DNA of 22,408 nt from Archangiaceae bacterium (GTDB lineage Bacteria; Myxococcota; Myxococcia; Myxococcales; Myxococcaceae), in contig JAHFDQ010000026.1 in NCBI GenBank assembly GCA_023248915.1, positions 1 through 22,408 on the forward strand. The letters run 5' to 3'. The translations under genes and the position numbers were made by a program. The notes under the pieces were generated by a model. The model saw only the letters and a list, made by a program, of their open reading frames with translations, was not told the DNA's origin and ran no database searches. Positions 8,801 to 14,383 of this stretch are shown here, piece by piece (the stretch's first letter is position 1; each line of letters starts with the position of its first letter).

Positions 8801-9486
8801 CCAGCCTGCCCCCCGAGGCGCTGGCGCAGTTGAAGGACCTAAGGGCCCAGGTCGAACGCATGGGCGAGGTCAACCTCACCGCCATCGAGGAACACGAAGA
8901 GATCTCCGAACGCCACAAGTTCCTCTCGGCCCAGAAGGGCGACCTCGAGTCGTCGCTCGAGCAGTTGAAGGCGGCGATCGTGAAGATCGACCGCACCAGC
9001 CGCGAACGCTTCAAGCAGACCTTCGAGGTCGTTAACGAGAAGTTCCAGCAGATCTTCCCCCGGCTGTTCGGCGGCGGGAGGGCGGGGCTGGTGCTGACCG
9101 ACGAAGGTCCGGGCCTCGAGGCCGGGGTCGAGATCGTCGCCCAGCCGCCTGGCAAGAAGCTGCAGAGCGTCAGCTTGCTGTCCGGCGGCGAGAAGGCCCT
9201 CACCGCGGTCTCGCTCATCTTCTCCATCTTCCTCATCAAGCCGACCCCGTTCTGCCTGCTCGACGAAGTGGACGCGCCGCTCGACGAGGCCAACGTCGGC
9301 CGCTACAACGAGATGGTGCGCGAGATGTGCAAGCAGTCGCAGTTCATCGTCATCACCCACAACAAGCGCACCATGGAAGTCGTCGACTCGCTGTACGGCG
9401 TCACCATGGAAGAACCGGGCATCTCGAAGCTGGTGACGGTGCGGCTGCGCGACGCGGCGGCGGCTAACAGCGACCAGGTGGCGTAG
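5890..9486 (+). CDS. smc: Chromosome segregation ATPase SMC
   Basis: SMC is the ATP-driven DNA loop-extruding subunit of the bacterial condensin complex. The protein has 1198 residues, against about 1190 for B. subtilis. The N-terminal head has MRIKRLDITGFKSF and Walker A GPNGCGKS (31-38). Two long coiled-coil arms flank a hinge at about 525-690 (GIYGLVADVV, then VTLEGEVLHPNGAVTGG). The C-terminal head has the ABC signature LSGGEK (1097-1102) and Walker B FCLLDE (1121-1126), followed by VDAPLDEANV. All catalytic motifs are intact. AGGAG at 5873-5877 lies 12 nt before the ATG, a little far for a ribosome-binding site, but the N-terminus matches the family exactly. The kleisin partners ScpA and ScpB are not in this window. 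The gene is probably the start of its own transcript, with a dyad at 5783-5806 upstream. Confidence 0.98.
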   Translation: MRIKRLDITGFKSFMDRSVFTFDDGVTGIVGPNGCGKSNVVDGIRWAMGEQSAKNLRGRGMEDVIFNGSESVAPLSMAEVTLTFKVEDGDALAPQYAGLTDVSVTRRLFRSGESEYQINKTHCRLLDITELFLGTGVGTRAYSIIEQGRVGQIVSARPEDRRAFIEEAAGVTKYKARRKAAERKMEYTQQNLLRVNDVVAELGKRLDSLNRQAKKAEKYKKLKSEMREIELHSASHRYLELHAERKMLGLKLENLSGEEKEGLAKVRDLEDSLLTRRAALDEEARELETQALEVRDLESQVLLDEQKLTHWAADADATRKRVEQTLGELASSATREAELRDAVISREGERVALASSSHEDELAVRVLAEELRRVGELQELISGRLEGERSHLVDAVSRVANHESNLQNLGRRKAELEVRQAKCRAERDVLHAEEKSLEEARATVLGRVDSTRQLALELADRRGREEEALVAARRAFADGEVQVICMREELGDRRSRLTSLQEIQRNYEGYDRGVRSVMMAAGDDSRAQGIYGLVADVVSTSPDYERAVEAALGERLQHVIVDSPDKGFELVGRLRAVAQGRSTFVPVSFSRPAPAGPALDLTLPGVLASASAEARCEAALRPVIDGLLADVVIVRDLEAARERVAADASGLTWVTLEGEVLHPNGAVTGGVLEGPAIGALQKKREIAELREEVTGFEARYNDVITGHYGLQKKIALAEGQLKGLSRNQHAEELNLAAQEKDLHKAAEDLTKLRARFGGVEDEDRQLTEALEALAAEERTVRGDLAYGQTDREQHEDTVRELAAELETLKAKAASLGDDLTALRVKTAAGVEKSEAARKEIDQLEAQRAELCDRLERLGASASEGEAHLAELAAMVAGAETTRARRAEELAAHRSALETRRATHAEGSAKVRDQDASLRELRGRLDELTQGLSQISLKERELSLELDHLAEQVRERHQVELTHALHRFHLLPSLPPEALAQLKDLRAQVERMGEVNLTAIEEHEEISERHKFLSAQKGDLESSLEQLKAAIVKIDRTSRERFKQTFEVVNEKFQQIFPRLFGGGRAGLVLTDEGPGLEAGVEIVAQPPGKKLQSVSLLSGGEKALTAVSLIFSIFLIKPTPFCLLDEVDAPLDEANVGRYNEMVREMCKQSQFIVITHNKRTMEVVDSLYGVTMEEPGISKLVTVRLRDAAAANSDQVA

Positions 9487-9546
9487 CCAAGCGGAGATCC
9501 TTTCGGGGGTTTGCCCGTTCAGGGCCGACCCACAAGGAGCTCCGCC

Positions 9547-10653
9547 ATGAAAACCCCCTGGAATGTCGCCGCTTTGGCGGCCCTGATGGCCATTTCCGCT
9601 TCAGCGGCCGAACCCAAGATTCAGGTCGCACTGTTGCTCGACACCTCGTCCAGCATGGACGGCCTCATCAACCAGGCCAAGACGCAGCTCTGGTCGGTGG
9701 TGAACCGCTTCGCCACGGCCAAGCGCGACGGCAAGCGCGCCACTCTCGAGATCGCGCTCTACCAGTACGGCAACGACGGGCTGTCGGCCGAGTCGGGCTA
9801 CATCCAGCAGGTGGTGCCGCTCACCACCGACCTCGACCGGGTGTCCGAGGCGCTGTTCAAGCTGCGCACCAACGGCGGCGAGGAATACTGCGGCAAGGTG
9901 ATTTCGCGCGCCGCCCAGGACCTCGCCTGGAGCACCGCCGCCAAAGACTTGAAGCTCATCTACATCGCCGGGAACGAGCCTTTCACCCAGGGGCCGGTCG
10001 ACTACCGGGTGGCGGTGAAGTCGGCCGCCGAGCGGGGCATCAGCGTGAACACCATCTTCTGCGGCAACGAGTCGGAAGGGGTGGCGACCCACTGGAAGGA
10101 CGGCGCCGTCCTCGCCGACGGCAGCTACCTGTCCATCAACCAGAACGCGGCCATAGCCGAGGTGATCGCTCCGCAGGACCAGCAGATCGCCCAGCTCGGC
10201 CAGGCGCTGAACAAGACCTACGTCGGTTACGGGGCGATGGCGCCGGCCGCGGTCGCCCGGCAGTCGGCGCAAGACACCAACGCCGCGGTCGCTTCCCCGT
10301 CGGTCGCCGCCACCCGCGCGGTCTCGAAGGCCTCGGTGGCCTACGACAACTCTGGGTGGGACCTGGTGGACGCCGCGAAGAAGGGGAAGGTGAAGGTGGC
10401 GGACATGAAGGACAGCGAGCTGTCGGACGAGCTGAAGGCGGTGAAGCCGGCCGAGCGCCAGGCCTTCATCGACGCCAAGGCGGACGAGCGGGCCGAGATT
10501 CAACGGAAGATCAACGCGCTGAACGCCGAGCGGACGAAGTTCGTCGCCGCCGAGCAGAAGCGGCGCGCCACCCAAAACCAGACCGAGTCCCTGGACTCGG
10601 CGATGGTCCGGTCTGCAGAGGCCCAGGCTGCAAAAAGCAGTTTCAGCTTCTAG
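9547..10653 (+). CDS. Secreted VWA-domain protein
   Basis: 368 residues. A Sec-type signal (MKTPWNVAALAALMAISASA, cleavage probably around residue 20 or 21) is followed at once by a von Willebrand factor A domain. The MIDAS DxSxS motif is D32-T-S34-S-S36 in LLLDTSSSMDG, with downstream family stretches TNGGEEYCGKVI and AGNEPFTQGPVDYR. From about residue 260 the protein becomes an Ala-rich linker, and the last 90 residues are charged and helical (ERAEIQRKINALNAERTKF), possibly a coiled coil. It should act in the periplasm or outside as a metal-dependent adhesion or scaffold module; the ligand is unknown. The ATG at 9547 has a good AAGGAG (9534-9539) seven bases upstream and gives a proper signal peptide, unlike a start at 9511. 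It follows smc after 60 bp without a visible terminator, so read-through is possible. Confidence 0.92.
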   Translation: MKTPWNVAALAALMAISASAAEPKIQVALLLDTSSSMDGLINQAKTQLWSVVNRFATAKRDGKRATLEIALYQYGNDGLSAESGYIQQVVPLTTDLDRVSEALFKLRTNGGEEYCGKVISRAAQDLAWSTAAKDLKLIYIAGNEPFTQGPVDYRVAVKSAAERGISVNTIFCGNESEGVATHWKDGAVLADGSYLSINQNAAIAEVIAPQDQQIAQLGQALNKTYVGYGAMAPAAVARQSAQDTNAAVASPSVAATRAVSKASVAYDNSGWDLVDAAKKGKVKVADMKDSELSDELKAVKPAERQAFIDAKADERAEIQRKINALNAERTKFVAAEQKRRATQNQTESLDSAMVRSAEAQAAKSSFSF

Positions 10654-10665
10654 GGTCCCGGCGCA

Positions 10666-10722
10666 GCACCGGAACCGCCGCCGCGAGCGAAAGGCTTTCG
10701 GCGGCGGTCGTTTTTCCGGTGC
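10666..10722 (+). terminator. Long-stem intrinsic terminator between convergent genes
   Basis: ACCGCCGCCG (10674-10683) pairs perfectly with CGGCGGCGGT (10699-10708) across a 15-nt loop, followed by CG and TTTTT (10711-10715). An outer pair, GCACCGGA (10666-10673) and TCCGGTGC (10715-10722), extends the structure past a short bulge. It lies 12 bp after the VWA stop and abuts the stop of the leftward gene. The T-run serves the rightward transcript. Confidence 0.88.
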
Positions 10723-11718
10723 CTACACCCGCGAATCGCCAGGGTGAGAGATTCGGCCCGACAGCAGCTTGGCCGCGCTCTGGAGCCGCTCGAAGCCCAG
10801 CTTGGTCAACTCGGCGCGAACGGCGGGAAGGCTTTTCGCGAGCTTCTCGAAGGCCGCGCGGGACAGCCACAACAGGGTGCAGGCCGTCTCGGCGCGCACG
10901 CTGGCGGCCACGGGCTTGCCGAGCAAGAGCGACAGCTCGCCGAAGACGTCGCCCTCGACCATCTCGGCGAGCTTGGCCTGGCCGCCGGACCGGAAGGGGA
11001 CGCACCGGCCGCGCAGGACCAGGTACAGGCCGTCGCCCAGCTCGCCCTGTCGCAAGAGCACGTCTCCGGGGCTCGCGGTGCGCAGGGTGAACGCCCGGGT
11101 CGTTTCCTCGCGCTGCGCCTGGGTCAGCCGCGCGAAGAGCGGGTTCGACTGCAACACGTTGCGCAAGAGCTGGGCGTTGAAGAAGGACTGCATTACGGCT
11201 GCGACGTGCGCGTGTAGGGCGCAGACCCGGTCGAAGGCCGCGCGCGACAGCTCGAGCAATACCATGGGCGAATCGGCCACCACGGTCGCCAGCCGCGGCG
11301 TTCCGGCCACCAGGCCAATCTCACCGAACAGGCCGCCCTCGCCGAGCTGGGCCACCGCCTTGCGCGCGCCGGCCTCGTACTCGCGGACGACGCTCACCCG
11401 GCCGTGGGCGATGCCGAAGAGCGACGTCCCGGGCTCGCCTTCGGTGACGATGGACGCGCCCGCGGCCACCACCCGAAGCTCGACGGCGTTGGCCAGGGTG
11501 ACGAAGGGCTGGGGGCCCAGGTCGCCGAAGAAGGGCGTCGCCGGCAACGGCTGGGGCACCGGAAAACCCAGGCAGCGGGCGAGCGCCACCGCGGAGAGCA
11601 GCCGGCCGTCGCTGGCCCACCGCGCGGCGACCAGCTCGGGGCGCATGCTCGTCCCGACCGCGAGCAGTTCGAGCACGTCTTTCTTCAGCTTCGCCTCGAC
11701 GACGGGGCCCTTCGCCAT
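10723..11718 (-). CDS. Tandem cyclic-nucleotide-binding domain protein without output domain
   Basis: 331 residues. A short N-terminal helical region (1-60) precedes two CAP/PKA-R type cNMP-binding domains, about 62-180 and 193-310. The phosphate-binding cassette of domain 1 is FGEIGLVAGTPRLAT (131-145), with the phosphate-contacting Arg present. In domain 2 it is FGELSLLLGKPVAAS (259-273), with the Arg missing, so that domain may bind poorly or serve structurally. No helix-turn-helix, kinase, cyclase or membrane segment is visible, so it is not a CRP-type regulator by sequence. A role as a cytoplasmic cAMP or cGMP sensor acting through protein contacts is inferred. The start MAKGPVVEAKLKK (ATG at 11718-11716) is preferred over a 49-residue Gly/Pro-rich extension. 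A TGCGAGAAT extended -10-like element lies just upstream. The gene diverges from the HSP90-like operon. Confidence 0.9.
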   Translation of the reverse strand: MAKGPVVEAKLKKDVLELLAVGTSMRPELVAARWASDGRLLSAVALARCLGFPVPQPLPATPFFGDLGPQPFVTLANAVELRVVAAGASIVTEGEPGTSLFGIAHGRVSVVREYEAGARKAVAQLGEGGLFGEIGLVAGTPRLATVVADSPMVLLELSRAAFDRVCALHAHVAAVMQSFFNAQLLRNVLQSNPLFARLTQAQREETTRAFTLRTASPGDVLLRQGELGDGLYLVLRGRCVPFRSGGQAKLAEMVEGDVFGELSLLLGKPVAASVRAETACTLLWLSRAAFEKLAKSLPAVRAELTKLGFERLQSAAKLLSGRISHPGDSRV

Positions 11719-11725
11719 TCCGCGG

Positions 11726-11731
11726 ATTCTC
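11726..11731 (-). promoter_or_regulatory. Possible -10 element of the cNMP-binding gene
   Basis: On the minus strand GAGAAT is preceded by TG plus one base (extended -10 form) and ends 7 nt before the start codon, predicting a leaderless or nearly leaderless mRNA. No -35 was seen. Judged by eye. Confidence 0.25.
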
Positions 11732-11807
11732 GCACCAGGCGGCCCCGGGGACGAGCTTCCGGCCGCTTCCGGTGATAGCGCTCCCAGCCTGCCGAGAGCG
11801 AAGCCGC

Positions 11808-11813
11808 TATGCT
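11808..11813 (+). promoter_or_regulatory. Possible -10 element of the HSP90-like operon
   Basis: TATGCT ends 8 nt before the GTG start at 11822, so transcription would begin at or next to the start codon. It lies in the 103-bp gap shared with the divergent cNMP-binding gene. No clear -35 or Shine-Dalgarno sequence is present. Confidence 0.3.
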
Positions 11814-11821
11814 CGCCCGCC

Positions 11822-12775
11822 GTGGTGGCGAACCCGGTGCCGGGACCGGCAACCCTCGAGCTCAAAGCGGCGGAAGCGCGGGCCTACCTGGCTGCCGTCC
11901 GTTCGCTCCTCGCCGTGGCGCGCGCCGGAGCGCAGTACCCCGACCCCCGGCGCGTCGACGCCTTCCTCTCTCTGCTGGGGCCCGACGGTTCGCGCGGCCG
12001 GCGCAGCGTCGTCTCCATCGAACGCGCCTCGGGGCTCCCGGCGCTGCACGAGCTGATTCGGGTCCGGGCCGACCGCGAGGTCGCCGGCGAGCTCTTGCAG
12101 GGCCCCGGCCGGCGCTCGGCCCGGCGCACCGGGCTGCTGAATTCGCTTCTCGACGCCGAGCTGCCGCCCGTGTCTGCCGCCGAGGTGCGGCTGGTCGGCC
12201 GGGTCGCCGGAGGCGCGCGGTTCCTGGTAGTCCGCGACCAGGTGGACCTTCACGGGTCCGGCTTCGTCCGCTTCACGGCGCGGCTGGTGCAGCGGGGCGC
12301 CGCCTACATCGCCCTCGAGCGCGCCGATCTGGCTCGCCCCTCGGAAGACTTCCTCCGCCAGCTCGAGCGGTGCTCGGCGACCGACGTCGAGCTGGCGTTC
12401 CTGCTCCTGGCCGAGCTCCCGGGCCTCGCCGTCGAAGACGTCGTCCGTGGGCAGGTAGGCCCGGTGAATCCATTCGCCCCCGCGCCCGAGCCCCTGGCCG
12501 GCGTGCTGGCGGCCAGCCCCGGCGCGGCAGTGCTGCACCTGGCGCTCGAACGCGCCGGGCCCGGCGTGGCCGAGGACCGCTGCCCAGACCCGTTCTCCCG
12601 CTTCTATCGGAAGGGGTTGGGCCCCGCGGCGCGCGTCGCCGCCGAGGAACGCCGGGCGGCCCTCGGGTATCGCGTCTCGAAGGAACGGCGGCTCTGCTGC
12701 ACTCCGGACGTCGAAGCGCCCCTTCGCGCGGCACTGTCCGCCAGGGGTTGCCCGCTCGTGATTCGTTCGCGGTAA
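11822..12775 (+). CDS. Uncharacterised 317-residue protein, first gene of the HSP90-like operon
   Basis: I do not recognise this family. The frame from GTG 11822 begins VVANPVPGPATLELKAAEAR and ends LVIRSR. It reads as a soluble mixed alpha/beta protein with an N-terminal helix (ELKAAEARAYLAAVRSLLAV), a central beta-rich part (VRLVGRVAGGARFLVVRDQV), and a C-terminal part with FSRFYRKGLGP and a vicinal CC near residue 292. There is no signal peptide, membrane segment, P-loop, zinc cluster or nuclease motif that I can see. The ATG at 11809 is out of frame. The same frame stays open leftward over the divergent gene, which is a high-GC artefact. Only 12 bp separate its stop from the GHKL ATPase gene, so the two are very likely one operon, and it may be a substrate-selecting or regulatory partner of that ATPase. 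That role is inferred from position only. Confidence 0.78.
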   Translation: MVANPVPGPATLELKAAEARAYLAAVRSLLAVARAGAQYPDPRRVDAFLSLLGPDGSRGRRSVVSIERASGLPALHELIRVRADREVAGELLQGPGRRSARRTGLLNSLLDAELPPVSAAEVRLVGRVAGGARFLVVRDQVDLHGSGFVRFTARLVQRGAAYIALERADLARPSEDFLRQLERCSATDVELAFLLLAELPGLAVEDVVRGQVGPVNPFAPAPEPLAGVLAASPGAAVLHLALERAGPGVAEDRCPDPFSRFYRKGLGPAARVAAEERRAALGYRVSKERRLCCTPDVEAPLRAALSARGCPLVIRSR

Positions 12776-12787
12776 GACTCGCTGCCC

Positions 12788-14383
12788 ATGGCGCCCGAGT
12801 CCCAGCCGTCGGAGGACATGATCGACCAACTGGTCCATCAGTTCTCGGACCCGTTCGCCTTCTACCGCGAGCTCATCCAGAACGGCATCGACGCCGGCTC
12901 GTCGCGCATCGAGGTCACGCTCCGCTTCCAGCCCGGCCGCGACAAGGGGTTGGCCAACGTCCAGGTGCAGGACTGGGGTGAGGGGATGAACCGCCAGATC
13001 ATCGAGACCTACCTGCTCACCAAGTTCCGTTCGAGCAAAGAAGGCGACCTCACCAAGATCGGCAAGTTCGGCATCGGCTTCATGAGCGTCTTCTCGCCCG
13101 CGCCCGAGCTGGTCGTGGTCGACACCGGCCGCGACGGCGAGTCATGGCGGCTGTTGCTCCACCCCGACAAGACGTACGAGCTGCTCGGTTGCCCCCAGCC
13201 GGTCGAGGGCACCCGCATCACGCTCCACAAGGAAATGACGGCGGCCGAATACCACGAGTTCAAGGGACGCTCGCGCGAGGCCATCCAGCGGTGGTGCCGC
13301 CACTCCGAGGCCGACGTCACCTTCGCCGCCGGGGACGGCGACGGCGCCCCGCCCGGGCCACCCGTCGCGGTGCGACAGCCCTTCGCGGTCGACGCGCCCT
13401 TTCAGGTCGAGTACCGGGAAGAGGGCACCTTCATCATCGCCGGCCCCTCGCGGCAGGACCCGGCCGAGTGCGGGCTCTACAACCGGGGCCTCACCCTGCT
13501 CGAGACAAAGGACGTCTTCTTTCCCGGCGTCACCTTCAAGATCGTCTCGCGCTACCTCGAGCACACCCTCACCCGCGACAACGTCCGTCGCGACCGGAAC
13601 TTCGACCGCGCCCTCGAGCTGGTCAGGAAGCTCATCGAAGGCCCCCTGCGAGACCGCCTGCCGGACGAGCTCGAGAAGGCCGCCCGCAGCGCGTCAGCCT
13701 GGGACGACTACCGGGTGCTCCTGGCCTTCGCCATCGGGCGGTTGCCCCCGGACGAGCTCTGGTTCCGCCGCGCGAGCGGAGGCGCCGTCCAGGGGCGCGA
13801 GGTCAACCGTACCCTGGCCGCCGCTGGCACCTTGCTCTTCGCCCCGTCCGCCGCCCCGGACAGGCCCGACACGTTGGTCGCGGCCCTCGAGCAGGACGGC
13901 TTGGTGGTGCTCTTGTCGGAACAGGACCGGCCGATCGCGAACCTCGTCCACTTCCTCTTCAGGGCGGCCAAGAGCTCGGCGGCCGAGGCGGCCTATTGCG
14001 TGGCCCGGCCCGAGCCGGCCGGCGAACCCGGCACCTTGCTGTGCTCGGCGCTGGCCGAGCTCTTGGCGGCGGGTGGAGCGCGGGTCGGCTCGGTCGCGCT
14101 GGCGACAGTGCACGGCGCGGGGGCCGACCGCCAGGTTGTCGGAGTCGAGTCGCTGGGGCGCCCGGTGCCGGCCGAGGTGGCGCGCCGGTCTCCCTTCGGG
14201 CGCGGCGCGCCCAAGCTCTTGTGCCTCAACTCGACTGACCCGGCCATCGGGTCCGCCCTGGCGCTGGCCCGCAGCAGCCCGAGGCTCGCGGCTCTGTTCA
14301 CCTTCAGGCTGATCGCCACGGCGTTCGGCGCGCTCGACGAGCGGGCCGACTGGGCGGTCACCGAGCTGTCCTTGAGCCGATGA
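12788..14383 (+). CDS. HSP90-like GHKL ATPase
   Basis: 531 residues with an HtpG-like layout. The Bergerat-fold ATPase domain (about 10-180) has N-box ELIQNGIDA (catalytic E28, Mg-binding N32, D35), G1 box DWGEGM (62-67), glycine lid IGKFGIGFMSVF (91-102) and T142 in EGTRITL; all are intact. An HSP90 middle-like segment follows (about 210-285) with GLYNRGLTLL and DNVRRD (264-269). The latter resembles the NVSRE loop that supplies the catalytic Arg in HSP90. After a variable region comes a C-terminal helical module (480-516, LNSTDPAIGSALALARSSP) also present at the end of the giant neighbour. HtpG itself is longer and has a different C-terminal dimerisation domain, so this is a separate HSP90-like family. 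The start at 12788 lacks a clear Shine-Dalgarno sequence; the ATG at 12818 follows GGAGG by only two bases. The stop overlaps the next start (ATGA). Probable role: ATP-driven clamp acting with the giant protein. Confidence 0.9.
   Translation: MAPESQPSEDMIDQLVHQFSDPFAFYRELIQNGIDAGSSRIEVTLRFQPGRDKGLANVQVQDWGEGMNRQIIETYLLTKFRSSKEGDLTKIGKFGIGFMSVFSPAPELVVVDTGRDGESWRLLLHPDKTYELLGCPQPVEGTRITLHKEMTAAEYHEFKGRSREAIQRWCRHSEADVTFAAGDGDGAPPGPPVAVRQPFAVDAPFQVEYREEGTFIIAGPSRQDPAECGLYNRGLTLLETKDVFFPGVTFKIVSRYLEHTLTRDNVRRDRNFDRALELVRKLIEGPLRDRLPDELEKAARSASAWDDYRVLLAFAIGRLPPDELWFRRASGGAVQGREVNRTLAAAGTLLFAPSAAPDRPDTLVAALEQDGLVVLLSEQDRPIANLVHFLFRAAKSSAAEAAYCVARPEPAGEPGTLLCSALAELLAAGGARVGSVALATVHGAGADRQVVGVESLGRPVPAEVARRSPFGRGAPKLLCLNSTDPAIGSALALARSSPRLAALFTFRLIATAFGALDERADWAVTELSLSR

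Noticed and set aside
10769..11821. Upstream extension of the 317-residue protein's frame across the cNMP-binding gene
   Set aside because: This part is antisense to a clear two-domain gene and reads as Ser/Ala/Arg-rich filler. The GTG at 11822 is the sensible start.
12818..12820. Alternative ATG start for the GHKL ATPase after GGAGG
   Set aside because: The spacing to GGAGG is only two bases. The N-terminal helix before the N-box fits either start, so 12788 was kept, with reserve.
11809..12981. A 390-codon frame starting at ATG 11809
   Set aside because: It is offset from the frame that runs into the operon. It is Arg/Pro/Gly-rich and overlaps the start of the ATPase gene.
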